From Steroidobacteraceae bacterium (GTDB lineage Bacteria > Pseudomonadota > Gammaproteobacteria > Steroidobacterales > Steroidobacteraceae): a stretch of 64,000 nucleotides of DNA. The DNA lies in NCBI GenBank assembly GCA_019634915.1, contig JAHCAN010000004.1:1-64000 (forward strand). The letters run 5' to 3'. Of the stretch, positions 1-9,014 are shown in pieces; positions within the stretch are counted from its first letter, which is position 1, and the number at the start of each line of letters is the position of its first letter. The position numbers were made by a program, and so were the translations under genes. The notes under the pieces were generated by a model, which was given only the letters and a program-made list of their open reading frames with translations, was not told where the DNA came from and searched no databases.

Positions 1-754
1 TGTCGTAGCGCGCCTCGAGCGCGAGCGCCATCATCGCCTCCTCGAGCTTGCGGCCGAGCGTACGTCGCCCGTCGAGGAAGTAGCTCTTGACGAGCTGCTG
101 CGTCAGCGTGCTGCCGCCCTGTTCGACGCGGCCGGCGCGCAGGTTGGCCCACAGCGCGCGCGCGATCGCCTCGAGGTCCACGCCGAAGTGACTGTCGAAC
201 TTGCGATCCTCGACCGCCTTGATCGCCGCCGGCAGCAGTGGCGGCACTTCCTCGGGCGCCAGCACGATGCGGTCCTCGCCGTGGATCGGGAAGATGCTGC
301 CGATCAGCAGCGGATCGAGGCGGAAGACCGGGATCGGCTCGCCGCGCGCATCCTGCAGCGAGCTGATCGTGTTGCCTTCGATCGTGACCGCGATGATCTG
401 CGCCGGGCGCTGCTCGTCGGCGAAGCGAGCCGCGCGCACCGCGATCTCGAAGCGTCCGCGGCGGCGGTGGTAGGTGCCCGCGCGCGTGAGCCCGGCCGCT
501 TCGACGTAGTGCAGCCGTTCGAGCTCGGCGAGCAGGTCGTCGACCGGGAGGCGCAGGCCGGCGTACAGCTCGAGCGGCGCGGCGTAGACCTTCGCGGGCA
601 GCGTCCAGCGCCGGCCCTCGAACTGCCGGGCCACCATCCGGTCGTAGTGGAACAGGGCGATGCCGAAGGCGATCGCGGTGAGCCCGACCAGCGCGCCGAG
701 CGCGATCGCGCCGCGGCGCAGCCATTTCTTCGTGCGGGCGCGCAGCTTCGCCAT
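1..754 (-). CDS. mrcB: Penicillin-binding protein 1B, N-terminal part (runs off the window)
   Basis: Bifunctional peptidoglycan glycosyltransferase/transpeptidase of the inner membrane. About 251 residues are visible, and the C-terminal transpeptidase half lies beyond base 1. A basic cytoplasmic tail is followed by one membrane segment (about residues 15-37), a region that fits the UB2H regulatory domain (about 58-138), then the GT51 domain with EDRKFDSHFGVD (about 182-193, containing the catalytic Glu) and GGSTLTQQLVKSYFL (213-227). The UB2H-like segment before GT51 points to PBP1B rather than PBP1A. The ATG at 754 lies one base after the stop of the upstream patatin gene, so the two are probably co-transcribed. 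Confidence 0.93.
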   Translation of the reverse strand, partial: MAKLRARTKKWLRRGAIALGALVGLTAIAFGIALFHYDRMVARQFEGRRWTLPAKVYAAPLELYAGLRLPVDDLLAELERLHYVEAAGLTRAGTYHRRRGRFEIAVRAARFADEQRPAQIIAVTIEGNTISSLQDARGEPIPVFRLDPLLIGSIFPIHGEDRIVLAPEEVPPLLPAAIKAVEDRKFDSHFGVDLEAIARALWANLRAGRVEQGGSTLTQQLVKSYFLDGRRTLGRKLEEAMMALALEARYD

Positions 755-755
755 G

Positions 756-2975
756 TCAGTGGAAACCGGCGCGCACGTAGGAGCCGAAGGTCAGGTAGAA
801 CGAGCGATCGCCGGTGTCGGCATAGCCGAAGCCCAGGCGCAGCGGGCCGATCGGCAGCGGCACACCCATGAAGACGCTCCCGGCCCTGATCAGCTCGTCG
901 CCGCCGATGTCGTCGAAGTCGTCCCAGACGTTGCCCGCCTCGAGGCTCGCGCCGACGAACAGCGGCGTGCGCAGCAGCGCCGCGGTCGAGCCGAAGCTGC
1001 GGTAATACATCAATCGCGCGAACGCCATCTGGTTGCCGATCAGCTCGCCCTCGCCGAAGCCCGACAGGTAGGTCAGACCGCCTAGATTGGCATTGGTGCT
1101 GTAGGTATCGACGCCGTCGGGCGACAGCGAAGTGCGCAGGCCGAACGAGAACGTGTTGCGGCCCGCCGTCGCGGCCTGGTCCCAGGACAGGCGGATCAGG
1201 CCGCCGTGCTCGTGCGCGCCGAGCGCGCCGCCGAGCCGCGTGTAGCTCGCCTCGAAGCGCATGCCGCGGGTCGGAAAGGCGACGCTGTCGAGCGAATCGT
1301 ACAGCAGGCTCATGCCGATGCCGGAGACGTCGTCGCGCCGCGCATCCGGCAGTGACGGATCGCCGACCAGCCGCTTGGCGCGATCGTGGCTGCGTGCGGC
1401 GATCAGCGCGATGCGCGTGTTCTCGCCCAGGTCGCGGCCGAAGCGCAGTTCGCCGGCCGAGGTCTCGACGCGGTAGCGCGCGACCTCGTCGGCGCCGTCG
1501 CGCAGCGGCTGCGTGATCGCGAGGTAGGATAACTGCGGCGCGACGAACCAGCGCCCGAGCCGGCCGAATGGTGCGTAGAACTCCGACGTGAATCCGCTCT
1601 CGCGGCCGAGCTGCAGCAGGTTGCGCCACTCGGCGCCGGTCGAGCTGAGGCCGGTCATGCGCAGCTCGGCGTTGAACTGGTAGTCGTCGCGGCCGTTAAA
1701 GTCGTCCTCGAACTGCAGGCCGACGCGCAGGTAATTGGGCCCCCAGGCCTTGTCCACCGGACGCACGACGAGACCGTACTCGCCCTCGTGCTCCTCGAGC
1801 CGATAGTCGATGCGCTGGTAGGTACCGGCGCCGAACGCGCGCGCGACCTGCGCGCCGATCGCCTCGAAGCTGAACGCCTTGTTCTCCATCTGGCCGAGCC
1901 GGTCCTGCACGAGGCCGGCCGTGCGGCTCTGGTCACTGCGCACGTCGACGAAGGCGATGGCCGGATTGCCGAGCGGCTTGCGCGCCTGCGCGGCGCGGCG
2001 CGCGGTGAATTCCTCCGGCGACACGGCCAGCTGGCGCAGGCCGGCGAGCTGCTCCATCGCCGCGGCCTCGCCGGCACGCACCGCGTCGTCCACCTTTCCG
2101 AAGTCGAGCGAGGCGATGCCGGGCATGTCGGGCTTGATGACGACGTCGCGCGGCGTCAGCGTCGCGAGCACGCGCGCGGTCTCGCGATCGACCAGCCCAG
2201 ACAGCACCTGCATCAGCACCGATACCGGTGAGCCGAGCTTGTCCTCGGGCAACAGCGGCTCGCTGACGTTGACGACGATCAGCCGGTCGGCGCCCATGCC
2301 GCGCGCCACGTCGACCGGGACATTGTTCGTGACCATGCCGTCGACGAGCAGCCGGCCCTCGTAGCTGACCGGCGCGAAAGCGCCCGGGATCGAAGCGCTC
2401 GCGAGTACCGCGAGCGTCAGGTCGCCCTCGCCGAACACGACCTCCTGCGCCGTGCCGACGTCGGTCGCGACGCAGCGGAACGGAATCGGCAGCGTGTCGA
2501 AGTCGACGTACTCGGTGGTCTGCACGAGCAGCCCCCGCAGCACCAGGTTGAGCTTCTGGCCGATCACGATGCTCGGCGGCAGCTTGACGCCGCCGCGGCC
2601 GATGCCGATTTCCTGCGGGATCAGCTGCGCGAGATCCAACTCCTTCTCGCGCATCGGCAGCGCGTCGCGCGACGCGCCGTCGCGGAAGACGTCGCCCCAG
2701 TCCATGCCGTCGAGCACCTTCTGGATCTCGTCGACCGTGTAGCCCGAGGCATAGAGCGCGCCGATGATCGCGCCCATGCTTGTGCCGGCGATGTAGTCGA
2801 TCGGGATGCGCTCGCGTTCGATCGCGCGCAGCACGCCGATGTGGGCCGCGCCGCGCGCGCCACCGCCGCCGAGCACCAGGCCGATCTTCTCGCGCGCCCC
2901 GGCGGGTGGGGCGCAGCACATGATGATGAGTGCGGCGGCGGCCAGGGGCCGGCGCCACGAACCTGCTTGCCGCAT
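756..2975 (-). CDS. Patatin-like phospholipase with C-terminal beta-barrel (PlpD/type Vd-like)
   Basis: A 739-residue secreted esterase-barrel fusion. A signal peptide (about 1-27) precedes a patatin domain with the oxyanion motif GGGGARG (36-42), the nucleophile elbow GTSMG (64-68, Ser66) and the catalytic-dyad Asp in LLVDGMVTNN (about 213). Residues from about 335 look like a POTRA domain, and from about 415 to the end a 16-stranded BamA/TpsB-type barrel. This is the architecture of PlpD, where the barrel anchors or secretes the lipase across the outer membrane. The gene is followed after one base by mrcB and is divergent from the TonB-receptor-like gene at 3088. Whether the lipase is released cannot be seen. 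Confidence 0.9.
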   Translation of the reverse strand: MRQAGSWRRPLAAAALIIMCCAPPAGAREKIGLVLGGGGARGAAHIGVLRAIERERIPIDYIAGTSMGAIIGALYASGYTVDEIQKVLDGMDWGDVFRDGASRDALPMREKELDLAQLIPQEIGIGRGGVKLPPSIVIGQKLNLVLRGLLVQTTEYVDFDTLPIPFRCVATDVGTAQEVVFGEGDLTLAVLASASIPGAFAPVSYEGRLLVDGMVTNNVPVDVARGMGADRLIVVNVSEPLLPEDKLGSPVSVLMQVLSGLVDRETARVLATLTPRDVVIKPDMPGIASLDFGKVDDAVRAGEAAAMEQLAGLRQLAVSPEEFTARRAAQARKPLGNPAIAFVDVRSDQSRTAGLVQDRLGQMENKAFSFEAIGAQVARAFGAGTYQRIDYRLEEHEGEYGLVVRPVDKAWGPNYLRVGLQFEDDFNGRDDYQFNAELRMTGLSSTGAEWRNLLQLGRESGFTSEFYAPFGRLGRWFVAPQLSYLAITQPLRDGADEVARYRVETSAGELRFGRDLGENTRIALIAARSHDRAKRLVGDPSLPDARRDDVSGIGMSLLYDSLDSVAFPTRGMRFEASYTRLGGALGAHEHGGLIRLSWDQAATAGRNTFSFGLRTSLSPDGVDTYSTNANLGGLTYLSGFGEGELIGNQMAFARLMYYRSFGSTAALLRTPLFVGASLEAGNVWDDFDDIGGDELIRAGSVFMGVPLPIGPLRLGFGYADTGDRSFYLTFGSYVRAGFH

Positions 2976-3087
2976 GGGTCACCTCTCGCGCAAGCGTAGC
3001 GTGAAATCCGGCCGCGGTCGCGACGGACCCGAGCGATCGCCGCCGCCGATAATCGGTCGGTAATCCTCGTTCCGGCATGCTGCGGGC

Positions 3088-5109
3088 ATGCGGTTTCCGG
3101 TCCTCATCCTTTGCCTGTGGAGCGCCTGCGCCGGCGTGCTGGCCGACGACGCCTCGTCGAGCGTCAGCTCGTATCCCGCCGGGTTCTTCGCGCGCCTGCA
3201 GCCGTACTCGGCCTTCGACATGCTCGCGGTGCTGCCCGGCTTCACGTTCAGCGAAGTCGACGCCGACGTGCGCGGCTTCGCCGGCGCCGGTGGCAACGTG
3301 CTGATCGACGGCGTGCGCCCGGCGAGCAAGCAGGAGACGCTCGAGACGATCCTGCGCCGCATTCCGGCGAACACGGTCGAGCGCATCGAGCTGATCCGCC
3401 CAGGCACGCCGGGCATCGACATGCAGGGACGCGCGCTGCTCGCCAACGTGGTCCGCGTCCGCGGCGCCGAGACGCGCGGCTCGGCCGAAGCCGGAGTCGG
3501 CATGTTCGAGCGCGGCTACGATGCGCCGCGCGTCGCCGGCGAGCTGTCGCGCCAGAGCGGCACGCGGCGGCTCGAGCTGTCGGCCGCGCTGTTTCGCGAG
3601 TGGGACGACGAGCACGGCGTCGGCGGACGGCCGCGCGTGGCGCCGGATGGTGCGCTGCTGCGCGACGTCGGCTACCGGCAGTACGAAGGCTCGAAGGTGG
3701 CCGAGCTCGGTGCCGGCTACGACCTCGCGCTCGGCGGCGACGGGCGCCTGCGCGTCAACGGCGCCTGGCGGCGCGAGCGCTTCCACGCCGACATCCAGGA
3801 GATGCAACGCTGGCCCGATCCCGGCGAGGAGTTCGGTGCCGAGTTCGAGGATGCGAGGAACGGCGAACTCGGGTTGCACTACGAGCGCCCACTCGGCGAG
3901 CGGCTCGCGCTCGAGGTGTTCGGCATCCGGCGCGATACCGACGAGGACAATGGCGAGAGCAGCGCGGAAGGCGATGACTACTCGCTGTTCCGCGAGCGCC
4001 TGCGCGCGGCCGAATCGGTATTGCGCACGACGCTGCGCGGCAGCGGCGGGCGCTGGACGCTCGAAGGCGGCCTCGAGGCGGCGCTGAACACGCTCGATAG
4101 CCGCACCGCACTCACCGAGAATGGCCTCGACGTGCCACTGCCGACCGCGCGCGTGCGCGTCGAGGAGCGTCGTGCCGAGGCCGTGCTAGCGGCGACCTGG
4201 CGCATCGGCCCGGCGTGGACGCTCGAGGCCGGCTCGCGCTTCGAGCGCTCCGAGCTCTCGCAGAGCGGCGATCACCGGCTCGCGAAGTCCTTTTTCTATC
4301 CGAAGCCGCGCGCGCTGCTGTCGTGGACGCCGACCGCCGATGACCGCCTGCGCCTGCTGATCGAGCGCGAAGTCGGACAGCTCGACTTCGGGGACTTCGC
4401 GAGTTCCGCGTCGCTATCCGACGGCACGGTGACCGCGGGCAATCCCGACCTCGAGCCCGACCGTACCTGGCGCGCCGAGCTCGCCTGGGAGCGGCATTTC
4501 ATGCAGGGTGCCGGCGCGCTGGTGCTCGCGCTGCGCCACGAGCAGATCGAGGACCTGGTCGATCGCCTGCCGGTCGGCAGCGGTGCGGAGATCTTCGACG
4601 CCGTGGGCAACATCGGCGCGGGCCGGCGCGACGAGCTGGAGGTCGGCATCGACCTGCCGCTCGACCGCTTCGGCATCGCCGACGGCCTGTTCAAGCTGAA
4701 TGCACTGTGGCGCCGCAGCCGTGCGACCGACCCGGCGACCGGCCTGCAGCGCCGCATCTCGGAAGACGAGCCGTTCGAGGCCTCGGCGCATTTCTCGCAG
4801 CAGCTGCCGTTTCGCGGCAGCCGCTGGGGCGTCGACGTCACGTTCGCGAGCGAGGAGACCGAATACCAGTTCGACCGGATCCAGACCGACCGGCTCGGTA
4901 CGCGTCTCGACCTGTTCGCCGAACTGCGTCCCCGCGACGGCTGGACACTGCGGCTCGACGTGAAGAACCTGACCGACCGCGCGGCCAGGCGCACGCGCGA
5001 AATCCACGACGGCCTGCGCGGCAGCACGCCGCTCGACTACACCGACATCCGCACGCTCAGGATCGGGCCGTACGTGGAGCTGGTCGCGCGCAAGACGTTC
5101 GGCGGCTGA
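3088..5109 (+). CDS. TonB-dependent receptor-like outer-membrane protein
   Basis: A 673-residue outer-membrane protein. A signal peptide (about 1-20) is followed by a plug-type segment containing VLIDGVRPASKQETLETIL and IPANTVERIELIRPG, the usual plug signature in which a short gene product name loop is followed by VERIEL. The rest is aromatic/charged alternating beta-strand sequence typical of a 22-strand barrel. No clear TonB box (such as EEVVVTA) is seen before the plug, and the C-terminus is FGG rather than a terminal Phe, so energisation by TonB is uncertain. It stands alone, divergent from the patatin gene and convergent with a glutathione transferase gene. The substrate is unknown. Confidence 0.8.
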   Translation: MRFPVLILCLWSACAGVLADDASSSVSSYPAGFFARLQPYSAFDMLAVLPGFTFSEVDADVRGFAGAGGNVLIDGVRPASKQETLETILRRIPANTVERIELIRPGTPGIDMQGRALLANVVRVRGAETRGSAEAGVGMFERGYDAPRVAGELSRQSGTRRLELSAALFREWDDEHGVGGRPRVAPDGALLRDVGYRQYEGSKVAELGAGYDLALGGDGRLRVNGAWRRERFHADIQEMQRWPDPGEEFGAEFEDARNGELGLHYERPLGERLALEVFGIRRDTDEDNGESSAEGDDYSLFRERLRAAESVLRTTLRGSGGRWTLEGGLEAALNTLDSRTALTENGLDVPLPTARVRVEERRAEAVLAATWRIGPAWTLEAGSRFERSELSQSGDHRLAKSFFYPKPRALLSWTPTADDRLRLLIEREVGQLDFGDFASSASLSDGTVTAGNPDLEPDRTWRAELAWERHFMQGAGALVLALRHEQIEDLVDRLPVGSGAEIFDAVGNIGAGRRDELEVGIDLPLDRFGIADGLFKLNALWRRSRATDPATGLQRRISEDEPFEASAHFSQQLPFRGSRWGVDVTFASEETEYQFDRIQTDRLGTRLDLFAELRPRDGWTLRLDVKNLTDRAARRTREIHDGLRGSTPLDYTDIRTLRIGPYVELVARKTFGG

Positions 5110-5139
5110 GGCCCGCCGCGCCGCCTGCGCTCAGCCGCC
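5101..5139. terminator. Bidirectional terminator hairpin overlapping two stop codons
   Basis: GGCGGCTGAG (5101-5110) and CTCAGCCGCC (5130-5139) form a perfect 10-bp stem with a 19-base loop. The stem includes the TGA stop of the rightward gene and, on the other strand, the TGA stop of the leftward glutathione transferase gene. There is no T-tract, so it may act as a roadblock or mRNA 3'-end stabiliser rather than a classical intrinsic terminator. Confidence 0.55.
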
Positions 5140-5763
5140 CTGCGCGGCTGCGAGCTTCGCGTCGATCTCCCTGACACGCGCGACGGAGGGCCGCTGGTTC
5201 CAGCGCTCGACGTAGCCGGCGAGCGGCGGATCGGGGGCGACCAGGCCGAAGCCGGTGATCCAGGTCAGCGCGGTGCCCCACAGCACGTCGGCGGCGGTGA
5301 AACGCTCGCCGAGTACCCACGGCCCTTTCGCGAGCTGCCCCTTCAGCGTCGCGATCGTCGTGTCGAAATCGCCGTACGGCATCGTCCCGGGTCGCCCCGG
5401 TTCACGCTTCAGCGAGCGGTCGACGACGGCGGGCTCGAATGCCGAACCATAGAACACGAGCCAGCGCAGCCAGGGTCCGCGCAGAGGATCATCGGGCGCC
5501 GGAGCGAGCCCCGCCTGCGGGTAGAGATCGGCGAGATAGATGAACACCGCGACCTGCTCGGTGACGATCTGGCCGCGATGGCGGATCGCCGGCACCTTGC
5601 CCATCGGGTTCACCGCGAGATAGCCGGGCTGGCGCTGCTCGCCGGCCTTCATGTCGAGCACGTGCAGGTCGTAGGGCTCGCCGAGTTCCTCGAGCAGCGT
5701 CAGCGCGCCGCTCGAGCGGGTGTTCGGCGAGTGGAAGAGCGTGACCTTGTCGTTCGTCGCCAT
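5131..5763 (-). CDS. Glutathione S-transferase family protein
   Basis: A 210-residue cytosolic GST. The N-terminal thioredoxin-like half carries the catalytic-site region HSPNTRSSG (about 11-19), the cis-Pro segment GKVPAI (about 55-60) and the glutathione-binding acidic/Ser-type turn at VTEQVAVFIYL. The C-terminal half is helical, with the N-capping motif FTAADVLWG (about 154-162). Serine is the probable thiolate-stabilising residue. The substrate cannot be inferred. It lies downstream of the LptM-like lipoprotein gene on the same strand with a 22-base gap. Confidence 0.88.
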   Translation of the reverse strand: MATNDKVTLFHSPNTRSSGALTLLEELGEPYDLHVLDMKAGEQRQPGYLAVNPMGKVPAIRHRGQIVTEQVAVFIYLADLYPQAGLAPAPDDPLRGPWLRWLVFYGSAFEPAVVDRSLKREPGRPGTMPYGDFDTTIATLKGQLAKGPWVLGERFTAADVLWGTALTWITGFGLVAPDPPLAGYVERWNQRPSVARVREIDAKLAAAQGG

Positions 5764-5785
5764 CGGCGGTACCTCGATTGTGCGC

Positions 5786-5983
5786 TCAACGGGGCGTGGC
5801 GGGCCCGGTCTCCTTCGTCTCGTCCTTCTTCCCGTTGCCCTTCTCGTCGCCGGCGGGCGTGCCGGGGGCGGGACGGATGACCGCGGTGGGGCTGTCGTCG
5901 GGCAGGTAGAGCGGCCCCTTCTGCCCGCAGGCGGACAACAGCGCGAGCATCGCCGCCGCCGTGACGGGAACCGTGCGGATCAT
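5786..5983 (-). CDS. lptM: LptM-like small lipoprotein
   Basis: A 65-residue lipoprotein. The signal peptide ends in the lipobox LLSAC (acylated Cys19), immediately followed by GQKGPLYLPDD, the hallmark of the LptM/YifL family, which in enterobacteria assists oxidative maturation of LptD. After this the chain is low-complexity and Lys/Glu-rich. The start ATG overlaps the stop of the upstream DUF4870 gene (ATGA), so translation is probably coupled. In many gammaproteobacteria this gene lies between argH and lysA; here it is at the end of the arg operon without lysA. The family is clear from the motif; its role here is by homology. Confidence 0.82.
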   Translation of the reverse strand: MIRTVPVTAAAMLALLSACGQKGPLYLPDDSPTAVIRPAPGTPAGDEKGNGKKDETKETGPATPR

Positions 5984-6396
5984 GCGAACATCGTGCGCTT
6001 GTCGCGCAGCGCGATCCAGCCGCGCGCGACGCGGTAGATGATCCAGATCGCGATCACCAGCGCCGCGAAATAGAACGTGACGATGCCGAGGCCGAACAGC
6101 AGCACCAGCGGGGCCGAGACGATCGCGGCGACCGCGATCCACAGGAACGCGAACCAGAAGGTGCGGATCTGCCAGCGGAAGTGCGATTCGAGCCAGGTGC
6201 CGCGCGTGTCGGACCGGCGGATGTAGTTCATGATCACCGCGATGATCGACGGCAGGCCGAACACGAAGCTGCCGATCACCGTCGCGGGCCCGGTGACGCC
6301 GATCAGCACCGACAGGGCGTGCAGCCCGTAGATGATGTTCGTGTAGGTGACGAGGCCGGGATCGAGGCCCGCGGCCGGCTGGGTCGTGTCGGTCAT
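5980..6396 (-). CDS. DUF4870-type membrane protein
   Basis: A 138-residue integral membrane protein with about three to four hydrophobic segments (about 22-42, 45-60, 75-100, 103-125). The loop IRRSDTRGTWLESHFRWQIRTFW is characteristic of the DUF4870/Tic20-like family; function is unknown. It lies 44 bases downstream of the thioesterase gene and overlaps the lipoprotein gene by four bases. Confidence 0.8.
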   Translation of the reverse strand: MTDTTQPAAGLDPGLVTYTNIIYGLHALSVLIGVTGPATVIGSFVFGLPSIIAVIMNYIRRSDTRGTWLESHFRWQIRTFWFAFLWIAVAAIVSAPLVLLFGLGIVTFYFAALVIAIWIIYRVARGWIALRDKRTMFA

Positions 6397-6440
6397 CGCT
6401 GGTCCTCCATGCGGAACGGGTGCCGGTCGTCAGGGGCGGA

Positions 6441-6872
6441 TCATACCCGCCGGCGTTCCACCGTCGCCATCGTGATGCGCGAGATGCAGCTGAGGTGGCC
6501 GGCCGCGTCGCGGATCTCGATGCCCCAGACCTGGCTGCGCGCGCCGATGTGGTATGGGCGCGTGGTGCCGGTCACGAGGCCGCTGGTCACGGCGCGCAGA
6601 TGATTGGCGTTGATTTCCTGGCCGAGGCATATGTACCGGGCGGTATCGACGCAGCAGGCCGCCGCGGTGCTCGCGAGCGTCTCGGCGAGCGCCACCGAGG
6701 CGCCGCCGTGCAGCACGCCGTAGGGCTGATGCGTGCGTGCATCCACCGGCATCGTGCCGCGCAGGAAATCGTCGCCGATCTCGATGAACCGCATGTCGAG
6801 ATGCGAGACCAGCGTGTTCGCCGACAGCGCGTTCAGCTGCTCGAGCGTGGGTTGCCGGAACCAGATCGACAT
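6441..6872 (-). CDS. Hotdog-fold acyl-CoA thioesterase (YdiI/PaaI-like)
   Basis: A 143-residue single-hotdog thioesterase. The active-site segment PYGVLHGGASVALAE (about 50-64) carries the HGG motif and the catalytic Glu of the YdiI/MenI and 4-hydroxybenzoyl-CoA thioesterase type, and LGQEINANHLRA plus SQVWGIEI match the YdiI pattern closely. YdiI hydrolyses 1,4-dihydroxy-2-naphthoyl-CoA and many other acyl-CoAs, so the physiological substrate here is open. It begins two bases after the argH stop and so belongs to the arginine transcript, with no obvious metabolic link. Confidence 0.85.
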   Translation of the reverse strand: MSIWFRQPTLEQLNALSANTLVSHLDMRFIEIGDDFLRGTMPVDARTHQPYGVLHGGASVALAETLASTAAACCVDTARYICLGQEINANHLRAVTSGLVTGTTRPYHIGARSQVWGIEIRDAAGHLSCISRITMATVERRRV

Positions 6873-6874
6873 GC

Positions 6875-8062
6875 TTACTCCTTGCGCAGGCGTGCGCCGA
6901 TGCGGCGGTACGCCTCGCGAAACGGGATGCTTTCCTTCACCGCGAGCGCATTCGCTTCCTCGGCGGCGTGGATCGCCGGATCGAGCGTGATGTTCGCGGG
7001 CAGGAAGTGTACCGCGCCGAGCGCGGCCGCCATGACGTCGAGCGTCTGCAGGGCAGTATCGATGCCGCGAAACAGCGGCGCCTTGAGCAGCTGCAGGTCG
7101 CGCTGGTAGCCCGACGGCAGTTTCGCGAACACGCCGAGCGCCTCGACGAGACCGGCGTGCGCCGCGGCGGTGCGGCCGCGCACCAGCTCGAACACGTCGG
7201 GGTTGCGCTTCTGCGGCATGATCGACGAGCCGGTCGTGAACGCCTCGGGCAGCGCGACGAACGCGAACTCCTGCGTATAGAAAAGCAGCAGGTCGGCGGC
7301 GAGTCGGCCGAGGTCCTGCATCACGAGCGCGATCTCGAACAGCAGCTGCGCCTCGGCCTTGCCGCGCGAGAGCTGCACGGCGGTCACCGGTTCGTGCACG
7401 GCCGCGAAGCCGAGCGCCGCGCGCGTCGCGTCGCGGTCGATCGGCAGGCCGGGCGTGCCGTAGCCAGCCGCCGAGCCGAGCGGGCTCCGGGCCGTGCGCC
7501 GGTGCGCGAGCCGCAGCCCCTCGGCGTCATCGCGCAGTTCGGCGGCGAAGCCGCCAGCCCACAACGCAACCGTGCTCGGCATCGCCTGCTGCATGTGGGT
7601 GTAGCCGGGCAGCGCCGTGGCACCCTCGCGCGCGGCGAGCGCATCGAGCGCCTCGGCGACCTGCAGTGCGCCGGCGCGCAGCTGCTCGATCGCATCGCGC
7701 AGGTAGAGCCGCAGCGCGGTGAGCACCTGGTCGTTGCGCGAGCGGCCGAGGTGCACGCGTCCGCCGGCCTCGCCGATGCGTGCGGTGAGCCGTTTCTCGA
7801 GCGCGGTCTGGCCGTCCTCGTCGGCGAGCTCGACTCGCCACTCGCCGCGCGCATGGGCTTCGCCGAGAGCGGTCAGGCCGTCGCGGATCGCCGCGAAGTC
7901 GGCGTCCGACAGCAGCTTCTGCGCATGCAGCATCGCCGCGTGCGCGATCGAGGCGGCGACGTCGTAGCGCACCAGGCGCTCGTCGAGCGCGTAGTCCTCG
8001 CCCGCGGTGTAGGCGAGGACACGCGCGTCGAGCGGCGCGCCCTTGTCCCAGAGCGTGGTCAC
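6875..8062 (-). CDS. argH: Argininosuccinate lyase
   Basis: Last step of arginine synthesis: argininosuccinate to arginine and fumarate. A 395-residue fumarase/aspartase-superfamily protein with HLGRSRNDQV (about 103-112), the catalytic-loop region and the signature GSSIMPQKRNPD (about 278-289). It starts at a GTG whose last bases overlap the argB stop (GTGA). The protein ends shortly after the segment SIPFREAYRRIG, so the usual C-terminal subdomain of about 60 residues is absent; it looks complete because its TAA is followed by a coupled gene. It is the last recognisable arg gene of the operon. Confidence 0.93.
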   Translation of the reverse strand: MTTLWDKGAPLDARVLAYTAGEDYALDERLVRYDVAASIAHAAMLHAQKLLSDADFAAIRDGLTALGEAHARGEWRVELADEDGQTALEKRLTARIGEAGGRVHLGRSRNDQVLTALRLYLRDAIEQLRAGALQVAEALDALAAREGATALPGYTHMQQAMPSTVALWAGGFAAELRDDAEGLRLAHRRTARSPLGSAAGYGTPGLPIDRDATRAALGFAAVHEPVTAVQLSRGKAEAQLLFEIALVMQDLGRLAADLLLFYTQEFAFVALPEAFTTGSSIMPQKRNPDVFELVRGRTAAAHAGLVEALGVFAKLPSGYQRDLQLLKAPLFRGIDTALQTLDVMAAALGAVHFLPANITLDPAIHAAEEANALAVKESIPFREAYRRIGARLRKE

Positions 8063-8994
8063 GCGCCCTGGGCCTGCTGCTCGGCGACGCTGAGCGCGTT
8101 GATGTCGGCGACGATCAACGTGCCGGTCCCCTCGTTGGTGAACACCTCCGCGAGGATGCTCTCGGGCGACGTGTACGCGATCACGTGCACGCGCCGCACG
8201 CCGCCGCGGATCGCGTCCTCGATCGCCTTCGCCTTCGGCAGCATGCCGTCCTGGATGCTGCCGTCGTCGCGCAGCCGCTTCAGGCCGCGCAGGTCGGTGT
8301 ACGAGATCACCGACGTCGGGTCCTCCACACGCTCGAGGATGCCCGGCGCGCCGGTGCACAGGATCAGCTTCTCGGCGGCGAGCGCCGCGCCGACCGCCGC
8401 GGCGACGGTGTCCGCGTTGATGTTCAGCAGCGTGCCGCCGGCGTCGGCCGACAGCGGGCTGACGACCGGCATCAGGCCGTTGTCGAGAAGCTTGCGCAGC
8501 ACGGTCGTGTCGACCGAATCGATGTCGCCGACGAAGCCGAAGTCGACCGTCTCGCCATTGTCCATCTTCACCGCCGGTCGCCGGTGCGCGGTGACGAGCC
8601 CGGCATCGACGCCGCTGACGCCGACCGCATCGATGTTGAGGTCGCGGCAGATGCCGAGCACGCGCGTGTTGATCAGGCCGTTCAGCACCATCGCCGTGAC
8701 GTCGATCGAGCGCTGGTCGGTGATGCGCCGGCCCTGCACCATGCGGGTCGGCACGCCGAGCGCCTCGGTCAGCTCGGTCAGTTGCGGGCCGCCGCCGTGC
8801 ACGAACACGACGCGCACGCCGAAGTAATGCAGGATCGCGATCTGCTCGATCAGCGCGCGCGTGGCTTCCGCGTCGCCGAACACGGCGCCGCCCGCCTTGA
8901 TCACGAAGGTCTTGCCCTTGTACATGCGGATGTACGGCGCGGCGCTGCGCAGCGAGCGCACGGCGAGGGCCTGGTCGGCGCGGTGCTTGATCAT
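8059..8994 (-). CDS. argB: N-acetylglutamate (N-acylglutamate) kinase
   Basis: Phosphorylates N-acylglutamate, the second step of arginine synthesis. A 311-residue amino-acid-kinase-fold protein with the nucleotide/substrate loops FVIKAGGAVF, FVHGGGPQL and GRRITDQRSIDV, and the C-terminal ATP-site segment QDGMLPKAKAIEDA. There is no C-terminal GNAT domain, so it is not the bifunctional synthase/kinase found in Xanthomonas. An N-terminal extension of about 20 residues precedes the kinase core, as in arginine-inhibited NAGKs, but regulation cannot be confirmed. It starts 20 bases after argF' and overlaps the start of argH. Confidence 0.93.
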   Translation of the reverse strand: MIKHRADQALAVRSLRSAAPYIRMYKGKTFVIKAGGAVFGDAEATRALIEQIAILHYFGVRVVFVHGGGPQLTELTEALGVPTRMVQGRRITDQRSIDVTAMVLNGLINTRVLGICRDLNIDAVGVSGVDAGLVTAHRRPAVKMDNGETVDFGFVGDIDSVDTTVLRKLLDNGLMPVVSPLSADAGGTLLNINADTVAAAVGAALAAEKLILCTGAPGILERVEDPTSVISYTDLRGLKRLRDDGSIQDGMLPKAKAIEDAIRGGVRRVHVIAYTSPESILAEVFTNEGTGTLIVADINALSVAEQQAQGA

Positions 8995-9014
8995 TGCGGT
9001 CTCTTTCTGCTCCG

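Noticed and set aside
1933-3879. A 648-codon leftward frame across the patatin and receptor genes
   Set aside because: It covers two genes on different strands, has no recognisable domain and shows shadow-frame composition.
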